A stretch of DNA of 64,000 nt from Akkermansia muciniphila. Lineage in GTDB: Bacteria; Verrucomicrobiota; Verrucomicrobiia; Opitutales; Opitutaceae. Both the position numbers and the translations under genes were made by a program. Location of the stretch: positions 1-64,000 of the forward strand of contig CAMCZZ010000008.1 in assembly GCA_945888375.1 (NCBI GenBank). Direction: 5' to 3'. Within the stretch, counting starts at the first letter, position 1; every line of letters starts with the position of its first letter. The notes beneath the pieces were generated by a model. The model saw only the letters and a list, made by a program, of their open reading frames with translations. It ran no database searches and had not been told where the DNA came from. This document shows, piece after piece, positions 16,287 through 25,990 of this stretch.

Positions 16287-16820
16287 CTAGGCGCGGTTCC
16301 AGGGGGCTTTCGCAAGGAGTAGGCCCATGCCGCAAAAGCCGGTGATGCCGGCGAAGACCAGTCCGGCGCCGATGAAGCCGGACAGCCAGATGAAGTCGGG
16401 ATGCACGGTGCGGGCCAGCGCGACGCCCAACACGACCAGGGCGCCCGCGCCGATGCGCACCTGGCGTTCCACGCCGACGGCCCGGGTGTGGCCGTGCACG
16501 ACCGGCAAGCCGGCCGCCGTCCAGGCCTCGGTCCCGCCCGTCACCACCATGGGCTGGGCAAAGCCGGCGGCGGCGAGGCGCGCGCAGGCCGACTGGGCGC
16601 GTTGGCCGCTTTGGCACAGCACATAGACCGGTGCCGCCGGATCGGGGTGGCCGAGGGCGGTGAGTGCGGCGGGCGAGACCTCGGGCAGGGGCAGGTTTCG
16701 CGCCGGGGCAGCGTGTAAGGCGGCGAATTCGCCCGGCGTGCGCACGTCAATCACGGTAAGGCTCGCGTCCGTGGCGAGGCGGGCGGCGAGTGTGGCGGCG
16801 GAGAGGGCGGCAGGTTTCAT
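16287..16820 (-). CDS. Membrane-bound rhodanese, YgaP-like
   Basis: A 177-residue fusion. Residues 1-105 form a rhodanese domain (T-V-I-D-V-R-T-P-G-E-F near the start, active-site loop V-L-C-Q-S-G-Q-R-A with its catalytic Cys). Residues about 120-172 form two transmembrane helices of the DUF2892 type ending G-F-C-G-M-G-L-L-L-A. This matches inner-membrane sulfurtransferases of the YgaP type, which carry persulfide on the loop cysteine. It is divergent from the helicase gene and precedes mtnB by 51 nt on the same strand, so a link to sulfur recycling is possible but unproven. Confidence 0.82.
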   Translation of the reverse strand: MKPAALSAATLAARLATDASLTVIDVRTPGEFAALHAAPARNLPLPEVSPAALTALGHPDPAAPVYVLCQSGQRAQSACARLAAAGFAQPMVVTGGTEAWTAAGLPVVHGHTRAVGVERQVRIGAGALVVLGVALARTVHPDFIWLSGFIGAGLVFAGITGFCGMGLLLAKAPWNRA

Positions 16821-16953
16821 GGTTTTATCATGATAACGTGGACAGGTTTCGACAAGCGTTCAGGCGACAAGACTCCCGGTCACTGCAGGCCCGCTGGTTC
16901 CGGCTGGGCAACATTTCATGGCTTTGCGCGAAAACCGAGCCAACGTGACCTGC

Positions 16954-18273
16954 ATGTCGTTTTTATCCCTGGGCCTCACCGAACCACTCCAACGCGCCGT
17001 GGCCGCGTGGCATTACGAAGAACCGACCCCGATCCAGGCGGCGGCCATTCCGGCCATCCTGCGCGGTGCGGACGTGTGGGCCTCGGCCCAGACCGGCTCG
17101 GGTAAGACGGCGGCTTTCGCCCTGCCCCTGGTGCAAAAGCTGGCGGCGGCGCGCCGGCCGCACGGCCGCTATGTGAGCGCTCTGATTCTGGTGCCCACCC
17201 GTGAACTGGCGACCCAGGTGGTGGAGGCGGTGCGGCGCTACGCTCGCTACCTGCCCCAGCCGCTCAAGACCCTCGTCGCGGTCGGCGGCCTCTCGATCAA
17301 CCCGCAGATGCTCGCGCTTGGCGGCGGGGCCGATCTGCTCGTCGCCACGCCCGGGCGCCTGCTCGACCTGATCGACCACAACGCGCTCTCGCTCGCGGAG
17401 GTGTCGGTGCTCGTGCTGGACGAGGCGGACCGCCTGCTCGACCTCGGCTTCAAGGCCGAACTCGACCGCATAGTGGGGCTGCTCCCAGCGCGGCGGCAGA
17501 GTTTGTTGTTCTCTGCGACTTTCCCGCCCGAGGTGCAGACGCTGGCGGCGGCTTTATTGCGTGATCCGCTCCGCATCGAGACGCCGGATACGGCGGAGAA
17601 CACGCCGGAGATTTTGCAACGCGTGATCGAGGTGGACGCGCCGCGCCGGACGCAGCTTCTGCGGCACTTGGTCGAGACGAACGGGTGGTCGGGCGTGCTG
17701 GTGTTCGTGGCGACGAAATACACCTGCGAGCATGTTGCGGAGAAGCTGGTCCGCGCGGGCATCGCGGCGGCGGCGCTGCACGGTGAGCTGAGCCAAGGCG
17801 CGCGCACCCAAGCGTTGGCCGACCTGAAGGCGGGCAAGGTGAAGGTCCTGATCGCGACCGATCTAGCGGCGCGGGGTATCGACATCCCGAAGCTGCCGGC
17901 GGTGGTGAACTACGACCTGCCGCGCTCGGCGGTGGACTACACCCATCGCATCGGCCGCACGGGGCGCGCGGGCGAGGCGGGGGTGGCGATCAGTTTTGTG
18001 AGCGCGGGCACGCACGCGCACTTTCGCCTGATCGAAAAACTTCACTCGCTAACGCTGGAGCGGGAGCAGATCGCGGGCTTCGAACCGCGCGAGACGGAGG
18101 TCGTCACACCCTTGGTGGCGCCCGATGGCGGCGGTATCAAAGGCCGACGCAAAAGTAAGAAAGACAAGATCCGCGAGGTGGCAGCGCGCGCGGTCGGCGA
18201 GCCGGTGCCAGTGCGGGTGGTGCCGCCCAGGCCGGCGCGGGTGGTGTCGCCGCGGACGGGTGGAGGCTTTTAA
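16954..18273 (+). CDS. DEAD-box RNA helicase, RhlE-like
   Basis: A 439-residue superfamily 2 helicase. It carries the Q motif (E-P-T-P-I-Q-A-A-A-I-P), motif I A-Q-T-G-S-G-K-T, Ia P-T-R-E-L-A-T-Q, II D-E-A-D, III S-A-T, and VI H-R-I-G-R-T-G-R-A-G. The basic Arg/Val/Pro-rich tail is usual in RhlE proteins, which remodel rRNA precursors and the degradosome. ATG 16954 places the Q motif at the normal distance from the N terminus; the 12 extra codons upstream look unrelated. The gene stands alone and converges with the Ldh_2 gene. Confidence 0.9.
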   Translation: MSFLSLGLTEPLQRAVAAWHYEEPTPIQAAAIPAILRGADVWASAQTGSGKTAAFALPLVQKLAAARRPHGRYVSALILVPTRELATQVVEAVRRYARYLPQPLKTLVAVGGLSINPQMLALGGGADLLVATPGRLLDLIDHNALSLAEVSVLVLDEADRLLDLGFKAELDRIVGLLPARRQSLLFSATFPPEVQTLAAALLRDPLRIETPDTAENTPEILQRVIEVDAPRRTQLLRHLVETNGWSGVLVFVATKYTCEHVAEKLVRAGIAAAALHGELSQGARTQALADLKAGKVKVLIATDLAARGIDIPKLPAVVNYDLPRSAVDYTHRIGRTGRAGEAGVAISFVSAGTHAHFRLIEKLHSLTLEREQIAGFEPRETEVVTPLVAPDGGGIKGRRKSKKDKIREVAARAVGEPVPVRVVPPRPARVVSPRTGGGF

Positions 18274-18350
18274 CCCCCAAGCACACGAAGCCGGACCCGC
18301 TGGGCCCCAGACTTAGCGGCTTTGCGGCCTGCGTGGTTACCTGAGTTTAT

Positions 18351-19448
18351 TTAGACCGTGTGGGTCTTGAGCGCGGCGACGTCCCACTCGGGTTGGCCGC
18401 ACTCGCGCGCGACCTCGTTGAAGGCGTCGACCTCGGCCTTGGTGAACCGTAGGCCGCCGGCGGCGGTGGTGTGTTTGGCGAAGGTCGCCTCGATCTGGCC
18501 GGGGATGATGGCGCCGTCGTTGCCGTGGCCTAGGACGTCGGCGAGGACGGCCTTGACGTTCTCGGTCTGGGTGCGGCCTTTCGCGAAAAGTCCGCCGCTC
18601 AGCGCTTCGGGGTGGATGACTTGGAAGAAGAAGGCGCAGGTGCCCTTTTCGCCCTCGGGCACGTTTTGCCAGCGGTTGCGGATGGTGGGGAGCGATCCGC
18701 CGATGAAGGCGCCGACGACCTCGTTGAGCAGGGAAAGGCCGTAGCCTTTGTGGGCGCCGAAGGGCAGGAGGGCGGCGACCTCGTCGGGGTTGGTGGTGGG
18801 TTTGCCGTCCTTATCCACGGCGGCGAGCGGGGGAAGTTGTTTGCCCTCGCGTTTGAGTTGTTGGACGCGGCCCATGGCGATGACCGACGTGGCCCAGTCG
18901 ATCACGAGGGGGAAGCCGACGGCTTCGGTGGTGGGGAAACCCCAGGAATGCGGGTTGGTGCCGAGGGTGGGGAACTTGCCGCCGAAGGGAACGACCTCGG
19001 CGAGGGCCGCGGTGCAGTTGGTGTAGGCGATGTAGCCGCGGCGGGCGGCGTCCATGACGTAGCCGGCGCCCCAGAGGTAGTGGAAGGCGTTGTCCACCGA
19101 GACGGTGCCGACGCCGTAGATGTCGGCCAGGCGGATGGCCTCGTCGATGGCGCGGTAGGCGGTGGCCTGGCCGAGCTTTTTGTTGGCGTTCCAGATCTTG
19201 GCGGAGGGAAAGCGGGAGGGGCGCTCCTCGATTTGGGCGCCGGGGACGCAGCCCTTTGAGCCGGAGCCGAAAAGGTGGTCAAGGTGGAGAGCCTTGAGGC
19301 CGTTGTGGGTGCGGATGCCGTGGCGGGAGGCCTCGGCGCAGAAGCGGGCGCCCTCGGCGGCTTCGTCGCCGTGGTAACCGCGATGTTGATACGCGGCGGC
19401 GACGAGGGCGTTGTGGGCGGATTCGGGGACGACGAGGTAGGTTTCCAT
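18351..19448 (-). CDS. Malate/L-lactate dehydrogenase family (Ldh_2) oxidoreductase
   Basis: A 365-residue NAD(P)-dependent oxidoreductase of the Ldh_2 fold, unrelated to classical LDH. N-terminal S-R-H-G-I-R-T-H-N-G supplies the substrate-binding Arg/His, and D-N-A-F-H-Y-L-W-G-A, L-G-T-N-P-H-S-W-G-F and G-A-H-K-G-Y-G-L-S-L-L are conserved family blocks. Members oxidise malate, L-lactate, ureidoglycolate or 2,3-diketogulonate; the substrate here cannot be assigned. The minus-strand leader before the ATG is nearly all pyrimidine. It is the distal gene of a minus-strand pair with the D-2-hydroxyacid dehydrogenase. Confidence 0.82.
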   Translation of the reverse strand: METYLVVPESAHNALVAAAYQHRGYHGDEAAEGARFCAEASRHGIRTHNGLKALHLDHLFGSGSKGCVPGAQIEERPSRFPSAKIWNANKKLGQATAYRAIDEAIRLADIYGVGTVSVDNAFHYLWGAGYVMDAARRGYIAYTNCTAALAEVVPFGGKFPTLGTNPHSWGFPTTEAVGFPLVIDWATSVIAMGRVQQLKREGKQLPPLAAVDKDGKPTTNPDEVAALLPFGAHKGYGLSLLNEVVGAFIGGSLPTIRNRWQNVPEGEKGTCAFFFQVIHPEALSGGLFAKGRTQTENVKAVLADVLGHGNDGAIIPGQIEATFAKHTTAAGGLRFTKAEVDAFNEVARECGQPEWDVAALKTHTV

Positions 19449-19471
19449 GGTAAGAAAGGTGGAGAGTAGAA

Positions 19472-19550
19472 AGTAGTGAGTAGAAAGTAGCGAGTAGGGC
19501 GGAGGCGCGTGTGTGCGGGATGCTCGCTACTCACTACCCGCTACTCGCTC
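19472..19550. repeat. AGTAG-type inverted repeat between two dehydrogenase genes
   Basis: The left block (19472-19497) contains GTAGTGAGTAG and GTAGCGAGTAG. The right block (19522-19550) contains the exact complement CTACTCACTAC and then CTACTCGCT. Eleven bases pair perfectly between 19473-19483 and 19527-19537. The unit is short-period and internally repeated, unlike the coding sequence around it. It occupies the spacer between the two minus-strand genes and could form a hairpin in their shared transcript. Confidence 0.7.
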
Positions 19551-19559
19551 TTCAAGAAA

Positions 19560-20510
19560 TCAGACCGCGCGGGCGATGGGTTCCTTGCCGGCGAGGAAGC
19601 GGGTCAGGTTTTCGACCGCGCAGGAAGCCTGACGCTGGACGCTCTCGTGGGTGCGGCTGCCGATGTGGGGGGTGAGAATGACACCGGGCAGGCCGAGGAG
19701 AGGGTGGTCGGCAGGTGGGGGTTCCTGGTCGAGCACGTCGGCAGCGTAGCGAACATGGCCGGACTTCAGGGCGGCCACGAGGGCGGCGAGGTCGAGGAGT
19801 TCACCGCGGCCCGTGTTCACGATGACGGCGCCTTGGGGGAGCAGGGCGAGGCGGCGGGCATCAAGCAGGCCCTTGGTCTCGGCGGTCAGCTTGGTGTGTA
19901 GCGAAACGAAAGCGGCGCTGCGCAGGGCTTCGTCCAGGGTTTCGGCTCGTTCGAGGCCGTGCCAGCGGGCGAAATCCTCGTCCCAGTGGTTGGCGAAAAC
20001 GACGACACGCAGACCGAAGGCGCGGGCGCGGATGGCGACCTCCTTGGCGATGCGGCCGAGGCCGATCAGGGCGAGGGTTTTGCCGCAGACTTCGTTGCCG
20101 GTGATGCGTGTCCAGCGGCCGGCGGCGACGTGGTTGGCCTCGACAACGAGATTGCGCACGGTGGCAAGGAGTAGGGCGAAAGTGTGTTCGGCGACCGTGG
20201 TGTGGTTGACGCCGGGGGTGAAGAGCACGGGCAAGCCGAGGTCCTTGGCGGCGGCTAGGTCGATCTTGTCCAGGCCTATGCCGTATTTGCTGATGACCTT
20301 CAGCCGCGGCAGGGATTTTTGCATGACGGCGCGGGTCATGGCGTCGTCGCCGCAAAGATAGGCGTCGAATTGCCCGGCGAGTTCCAGCATGCGGGACTCG
20401 GGCAAGGGGCCGCGCTCGCGCACGATTTCAAAGCCGGCTTCGGCGAGCATCGTGTGATGGATGCCGGGCGTGTCTTGGAAGGAGGTGGTGGTAAGAAGGA
20501 CGCGGGTCAT
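19560..20510 (-). CDS. D-2-hydroxyacid dehydrogenase (phosphoglycerate dehydrogenase-like)
   Basis: A 316-residue NAD-dependent enzyme. It has the Rossmann motif L-A-L-I-G-L-G-R-I-A-K-E-V, the substrate Arg in N-T-G-R-G-E-L-L-D, and a catalytic Glu/His pair (D-Q-E-P-P and T-P-H-I-G-S-R-T-H). It reduces a 2-keto acid or oxidises a D-2-hydroxy acid. SerA-type regulatory domains are absent, so a glyoxylate/hydroxypyruvate or phosphoglycerate role is equally possible. ATG 20510 is used because V-L-L-T-T-T-S-F begins there. It is divergent from the glcD-like gene, suggesting a shared control region at 20511-20645. Confidence 0.83.
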   Translation of the reverse strand: MTRVLLTTTSFQDTPGIHHTMLAEAGFEIVRERGPLPESRMLELAGQFDAYLCGDDAMTRAVMQKSLPRLKVISKYGIGLDKIDLAAAKDLGLPVLFTPGVNHTTVAEHTFALLLATVRNLVVEANHVAAGRWTRITGNEVCGKTLALIGLGRIAKEVAIRARAFGLRVVVFANHWDEDFARWHGLERAETLDEALRSAAFVSLHTKLTAETKGLLDARRLALLPQGAVIVNTGRGELLDLAALVAALKSGHVRYAADVLDQEPPPADHPLLGLPGVILTPHIGSRTHESVQRQASCAVENLTRFLAGKEPIARAV

Positions 20511-20645
20511 GGAAAAGTCGGCGAGGGTGTGCAGGAAGAGACTGAAACCAAGAACCACGCGAGGACGAGCGAAGAGCGTATGAAAAGGTTTGCAGACGGC
20601 TTGGGCGTTGCGCTGCTAGGAACGATCAGGGATGGGTGTTTAATT

Positions 20646-22103
20646 ATGGCTACATCGGATGAGGATAAAGTTGCCTTCGTTTCCGCCACTCGGGCCTTGC
20701 GCCGGCGTTTGGGGTCGGGGGTGGTGCGCACCGATGAGGTTGCGTTGAAGGAGGCTTCGTTCGATTCCAGCCGTATCGCGGTGCGTCCGGTGGCGGTGAT
20801 TCGGCCGGTCAAGCGCGAGCAAATCGGCGTGGTGCTTAAGCTGGCCAATCTGCACGGAGTCCCGGTGACGCCTCGCGGACGCGGCACGACCCTCATGGGA
20901 TCGGCCGTGCCGCTCCACGGGGGCTGGGTGTTGGATCTGATGGGGCTGGACGCCATCCGCATCGACGCCGAGGCGGGGCTGGCCCATGTGCAGGCGGGCG
21001 CGAACGTCGGTGCGATCCAGGACGCGGCGGCGGCGGCGGGCTGGTTTTACCCGCCCGATCCGTCCTCGAAGCAGTATTGCACCATCGGCGGAAACATCGC
21101 TTGCAATGCCGGCGGCATGCACGGCGGCAAATACGGGGTGACGCGTGATTTCGTGGTGGCGCTAAAGGGTTTTTTGCCGACCGGAGAGTTTGTGGAGTGG
21201 GGGACGGCGACGCGGAAATTCGCGGCGGGTTTTAATCTCCGCGATCTTTGGATCGGGAGCGAGGGCATGCTCGGGGTCGTGACGGACGCGGTGCTGCGGC
21301 TCCTTCCGGCGCCGGCGGCGCGGTGGACGCTGTTGACCAGTTTCGCCGACGAGGTGTCGGCTTTCCGGGCGGCGCGGGCGCTCTTTGCGGCGCGGGTGCA
21401 GCCGGCGATTTGCGAGTTTCTCGATCGGGCTTCGGTGACTTGTGCGGAGGCGGCGATGAAGACGACAATCTTTCCCGGCCAGCCTGGGCGTCCGGTAATT
21501 TTGCTGGAATTGGCGGGCTCGCCAGCGGAGCTCCGCGACACGAAGAAGACGGTGCTGGCCTGGGCGGCGGCGCATGCGGCGGGGCATCGGGCGGCGAAAA
21601 ACCGCGCGGAGGCCGAGGCGCTCTGGGCGGTGCGGCGCAAGTGCTCCGGGGCGATGTTCCAGATGGGCGATGCGAAACTCAACGAGGACATCACCGTGCC
21701 GCTCGGCGCCTACGAGGAGTTTGCCGTCTGGCTGGAAAAACTCCGGGCGTCGTCGGGGCTGGCGATTCCGACCTTTGGGCATCTGGCCGATGGCAATCTC
21801 CACGTGAACATCATGTATCACAAGGCGGTTCCGGCCGAGTGCCGGGCGGCGGAGAAGGCGGTGCTGGCGTTGATGAAAAAGGTCGTCGCGCTGGGCGGGG
21901 CGATTTCGGGCGAGCATGGCATCGGTCTGGCGAAGACGCCTTTTTTACGGCTCCAGCACTCGGCGGCGGCGATTGGCGCGATGCGGGCGGTCAAGCACGC
22001 GCTCGATCCGAAGGGGATTTTGAACCCTGGGAAAATGTTCGAGGTTTTCGAGGTCTGGAAGGCCCCTCGGGTGACAGCCAGTTTTCCTTGGGACCACAAG
22101 TGA
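20646..22103 (+). CDS. FAD-linked glycolate/D-lactate oxidase subunit, GlcD-like
   Basis: A 485-residue FAD-binding type 4 oxidase. The PP-loop region is P-R-G-R-G-T-T-L-M-G-S-A-V-P and the pyrophosphate-binding block is G-G-N-I-A-C-N-A-G-G. The C-terminal domain has G-H-L-A-D-G-N-L-H-V-N and I-S-G-E-H-G-I-G. This is the GlcD/D-LDH fold that oxidises glycolate or D-lactate. No GlcE or GlcF partner lies nearby, so the electron acceptor is unclear. Divergent from a D-2-hydroxyacid dehydrogenase that makes or uses the same class of compounds. Confidence 0.86.
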   Translation: MATSDEDKVAFVSATRALRRRLGSGVVRTDEVALKEASFDSSRIAVRPVAVIRPVKREQIGVVLKLANLHGVPVTPRGRGTTLMGSAVPLHGGWVLDLMGLDAIRIDAEAGLAHVQAGANVGAIQDAAAAAGWFYPPDPSSKQYCTIGGNIACNAGGMHGGKYGVTRDFVVALKGFLPTGEFVEWGTATRKFAAGFNLRDLWIGSEGMLGVVTDAVLRLLPAPAARWTLLTSFADEVSAFRAARALFAARVQPAICEFLDRASVTCAEAAMKTTIFPGQPGRPVILLELAGSPAELRDTKKTVLAWAAAHAAGHRAAKNRAEAEALWAVRRKCSGAMFQMGDAKLNEDITVPLGAYEEFAVWLEKLRASSGLAIPTFGHLADGNLHVNIMYHKAVPAECRAAEKAVLALMKKVVALGGAISGEHGIGLAKTPFLRLQHSAAAIGAMRAVKHALDPKGILNPGKMFEVFEVWKAPRVTASFPWDHK

Positions 22104-22194
22104 GCGCAGCCCGCTTGGGTAAATTCTCGTTGCCCGAGGCCCTGCGAAACGGCTTTGCTGACCCTTTACGACTTTTGCCAACTCTTCTCCGCCC

Positions 22195-23997
22195 ATGACG
22201 AACACGCACCACTGCGCCCAGCTCACCGCCGCCGATCTTGGCGCCACCGTATCGCTCGTTGGCTGGGTGGATTCCATCCGCGACCACGGCGGCATCCTCT
22301 TCATCGACTTGCGTGACCGCAAGGGTGTGACCCAGGTGAAGTTTGACCCTCAAGATCACGCCGAACTGGCGGCCCAGGCCGCCACGGTGAAGCCCGAGTC
22401 GGTCATCGCCATCAGCGGCGTGGTGGTCGCCCGTCCCGAGGGCACGACCAATGTCTCCCTGCCAACCGGCGCCATCGAGGTCGCCGCCACCACGCTCATC
22501 ATTCATAACATTTCCGACACCCCTCCCTTTCCGCTCACCGATGCGGGCGGGGACAAGGTTAACGAAGATCTGCGCCTGACCTACCGTTACCTCGACCTGC
22601 GCCGGCCAAAGATGCGCCATAACCTCCAGGTGCGTCACAAGGCGACCAAGGCCATCCGTGACTACTTCGATTCCCAAGAGTTTATCGAGGTCGAGACGCC
22701 CGCCCTCTTCAAATCGACGCCCGAAGGCGCGCGCGAATACCTCGTGCCCTCGCGCATCCATGCCGGCCAATTCTACGCGCTCTCGCAGTCGCCGCAGCAG
22801 TTCAAGCAGATCCTCATGGTTGCCGGGGTGGAGCGCTACTTCCAGATCGCCCGCTGTTTCCGCGACGAGGATTTGCGCGCCGACCGGCAGATGGAGTTCA
22901 CCCAAGTGGACGTCGAAGCCTCGTTCATCGATCGCGAGGATGTTTACCGCCTGTTCGAGGGCATGGTGAAACGCATCTGGAGCACGGTCCTCGGCGTGGA
23001 CATTCCGGCGCCCTTCCTGCGCATGCCATTTCACGAGGCGATGAACCGCTTCGGCGTGGACAAGCCCGATATGCGTTTCGGCCTAGAGTTGACCGATCTT
23101 TCCGACGTTTTCCAAAACTCCGCCTTCAAGGTTTTCCAGGCCACGGTGGCCGGTGGTGGTGTTATCAAGGCCTTTAACGCCAAGGGTCTCGCCGACCTTA
23201 CGCAGGGTGAGCTCAAAGCGCTCGAGGACATCGCCAAGAGCCTTGGCGCGAAGGGGCTCGCGTTCATCAAGAGCGAGGGCGGCGAGTGGAAGTCGCCCAT
23301 CGTGAAGTTCTTCTCCGACGCCGAGAAGGCCGCGCTCACCGCCCAACTCGGCATTGAGGATGGCGACATGGTTTTCTTCGCCGCTGCGCCGTGGGAAAAG
23401 GCTTGCTCCATCCTCGGCCGCATCCGCCTCGAGGCCGCGCAACTGCTGGTGAAGCGCGGCAAGATGACCATCCGCCACGACGACTGGAAATTCCTCTGGG
23501 TGGTGGAGTTTCCGCTCATGACCTACGATGAGGAGGCCAAGCGCTATCTCGCCACCCATCATCCTTTCACCGCGCCGGTCCCCGAGGATCTACCCCTGCT
23601 CGCCACCGCTCCCGACAAGGTGCGCGGCCAGCATTACGACCTCGTGCTCAACGGTATGGAACTCGGCGGCGGCTCCATCCGCATCCACCAACCGGCGGTG
23701 CAGGAAATGGTCTTCAAGGATGTGCTCAAAATCCCCGCTGATGTGGTCGAGAGCCGCTTTGGTTACATGCTCAAGGCCTTCACCTACGGCGCTCCCCCGC
23801 ACGGCGGCATCGCCTTTGGCCTCGACCGGATGTGTGCCCTGCTCTGCGGAACCACCAGTATTCGCGATGTCATTGCCTTCCCGAAGACCCAGAAGGGCCA
23901 GGATCTCATGGCCCAGTCGCCCACGCCGGTGACCGACAAGCAGCTCAAGGAGTTGCACATTGCGGTGGTGGCGCCGGTGACGCCCGAAGCGGGCTAA
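22195..23997 (+). CDS. aspS: Aspartyl-tRNA synthetase
   Basis: A class IIb synthetase of 600 residues, the normal size for the bacterial type. It has an N-terminal OB fold (V-G-W-V-D-S-I-R-D-H-G-G), motif 2 around R-C-F-R-D-E-D-L-R-A-D-R-Q, the bacterial GAD insertion (about 285-420) and motif 3 G-G-I-A-F-G-L-D-R. It attaches aspartate to tRNA-Asp. Whether it also charges tRNA-Asn cannot be decided here. The start is preceded by pyrimidine-rich sequence (CTCTTCTCCGCCC) and lacks a Shine-Dalgarno sequence. Confidence 0.95.
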   Translation: MTNTHHCAQLTAADLGATVSLVGWVDSIRDHGGILFIDLRDRKGVTQVKFDPQDHAELAAQAATVKPESVIAISGVVVARPEGTTNVSLPTGAIEVAATTLIIHNISDTPPFPLTDAGGDKVNEDLRLTYRYLDLRRPKMRHNLQVRHKATKAIRDYFDSQEFIEVETPALFKSTPEGAREYLVPSRIHAGQFYALSQSPQQFKQILMVAGVERYFQIARCFRDEDLRADRQMEFTQVDVEASFIDREDVYRLFEGMVKRIWSTVLGVDIPAPFLRMPFHEAMNRFGVDKPDMRFGLELTDLSDVFQNSAFKVFQATVAGGGVIKAFNAKGLADLTQGELKALEDIAKSLGAKGLAFIKSEGGEWKSPIVKFFSDAEKAALTAQLGIEDGDMVFFAAAPWEKACSILGRIRLEAAQLLVKRGKMTIRHDDWKFLWVVEFPLMTYDEEAKRYLATHHPFTAPVPEDLPLLATAPDKVRGQHYDLVLNGMELGGGSIRIHQPAVQEMVFKDVLKIPADVVESRFGYMLKAFTYGAPPHGGIAFGLDRMCALLCGTTSIRDVIAFPKTQKGQDLMAQSPTPVTDKQLKELHIAVVAPVTPEAG

Positions 23998-24032
23998 AAC
24001 CTCCTCCCGCTATAGGGCCAGACGGCTTTTTT

Positions 24033-24064
24033 GCCGCGCTCCTGCTGGGGCGCGGCTTTTTTTG
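24033..24064 (+). terminator. Intrinsic terminator after aspS
   Basis: GCCGCGC (24033-24039) pairs with GCGCGGC (24050-24056), followed by seven T residues. It lies 36 nt after the aspS stop and upstream of the symporter start. Confidence 0.85.
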
Positions 24065-24102
24065 TTCGAGCTTGGCGGGAATTCTGCGGAGGTGGGTCGC
24101 GT

Positions 24103-25443
24103 ATGCCGAACAACTGGTGGAGACCCTGGCGCTGGCCGCTCGCCAACCGTATCCTGCTGGGGCTCCTTTGTGGCGTGCTTGCGGGGCTGGTGGCGAATCA
24201 AGCGATCACCTCCGACGCGGGGCGGGCCGCGCTCGACGGTTGGCTCGTGCAGGTGATCCAGCCGTTAGGTAAGTTGTTTATTCGCATAGTTTTCATGATT
24301 GTGATCCCGCTTATTTTCTCGGCGATCACCCTGGGTGTTTCGGAGTTGGGGGATGCGCGTAAACTGGGACGGGTGGGTCTGCGCTCGGTGGGTTACACCG
24401 TGTTGCTCTCGGCGGTGAGCGTGCTGGTGGGGCTGGTGCTGGTGAATTTCTTCGCGCCCGGGCGGCAGCTTGACCCCGCCACACGGGATGCGCTGGTGGC
24501 GCGATATCAAGGCGACGCCGCCGCGAAGGTCGCCCAGGGCACGCAGGTGGCCAAGCCGCTCGCGGAGAGCCTGCTCGCGCTCATTCCGCAAAATCCGCTG
24601 GCCGAGGCAGTGAACGCCTTCACGCCCAACTACTCTGGCGGTGGCCTGCTTTCGGTCATGGTATTCAGCCTCTTTTTCGGCATCGCGATGGCCCTCTCAC
24701 CGCCGGAAAAAATCGGGCCGCTCACCGGTTTTTTGCAGGCGGTTTTCGAGGTCTGCATGCGAGTGATCGGCTTTGCCATGAGGCTGGCGCCGCTGGGTGT
24801 GGCGTGCCTCGGCTTCGGGCTCACTGCCACTCTCGGGCTGGGTTTGCTCAAGACCCTGGGTTTTTACGTCGCCGTGGTCTTGCTGGGGTTGGCGATCCAG
24901 CAATTCGGCGTTTATTCGCTGTGTCTGCGATGGCTCGGCGGGGTGTCGCCGCGCTGGTTTTTTGGCCAGTCTCGCGAGGCGATGTTGACGGCCTTCAGCA
25001 CTTCTTCGAGCAACGCCACCCTGCCGGTTTCGCTGCGCGTAGCGGAGCAGCAACTGGGGTTGCCTCGGCGCATCAGCCGTTTCGTGCTCACGGTGGGGGC
25101 GAGCGCGAACCAGAATGGCACTGCGCTCTACGAGGGCGTCACGGTCTTGTTTCTCGCGCAGGTTTTCGGGGTCGAGCTTTCGCTCGCGCAGCAAGTCGTA
25201 GTGGCGTTGATGTGTATCCTCGCCGGGCTGGGCACGGCGGGCGTGCCGGGTGGGTCGCTGCCTCTGGTCGTGGGGGTATTGGTGACCATCGGCGTGCCGG
25301 GGGAGGGTATCGCCATAATCCTCGGCATTGATCGCCTGCTGGATATGTGCCGGACCTGCCTGAACGTCACGGGCGATCTGGTTTGTGCCGTTTTGGTCGC
25401 CAAGGGCGAGCCAGCGGAAGAAACGCAGGCCACTGCACTCTAG
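24103..25443 (+). CDS. Dicarboxylate/amino acid:cation symporter (DAACS family)
   Basis: A 446-residue GltP/DctA-type transporter with about eight hydrophobic helices. The first re-entrant loop serine-rich motif is S-T-S-S-S-N-A-T-L-P and the substrate/ion site is G-A-S-A-N-Q-N-G-T-A-L-Y-E-G (G-A-T-I-N-M-D-G-T-A-L-Y in GltP). A-G-V-P-G-G-S and the C-terminal D-R-x-x-D-M-x-R-T-x-x-N-V-x-G block are present. It imports glutamate, aspartate or C4-dicarboxylates with Na+ or H+. ATG 24103 has a good Shine-Dalgarno sequence (GGAGGTG at 24088-24094), unusual in this window. Confidence 0.88.
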   Translation: MPNNWWRPWRWPLANRILLGLLCGVLAGLVANQAITSDAGRAALDGWLVQVIQPLGKLFIRIVFMIVIPLIFSAITLGVSELGDARKLGRVGLRSVGYTVLLSAVSVLVGLVLVNFFAPGRQLDPATRDALVARYQGDAAAKVAQGTQVAKPLAESLLALIPQNPLAEAVNAFTPNYSGGGLLSVMVFSLFFGIAMALSPPEKIGPLTGFLQAVFEVCMRVIGFAMRLAPLGVACLGFGLTATLGLGLLKTLGFYVAVVLLGLAIQQFGVYSLCLRWLGGVSPRWFFGQSREAMLTAFSTSSSNATLPVSLRVAEQQLGLPRRISRFVLTVGASANQNGTALYEGVTVLFLAQVFGVELSLAQQVVVALMCILAGLGTAGVPGGSLPLVVGVLVTIGVPGEGIAIILGIDRLLDMCRTCLNVTGDLVCAVLVAKGEPAEETQATAL

Positions 25444-25532
25444 GCATTTTGGGGATTTAGATTAAGTTTAGCGCTTTCTTTGCGCCGGCGTTGCGGCGGG
25501 GTGGTCAAAGTTGGCCGCTAGGCGCTTAATAG

Positions 25533-25958
<426 letters not shown>

Positions 25959-25990
25959 TCGCCGTTTTCGCAGGCTGAACCCTGCGTTTG

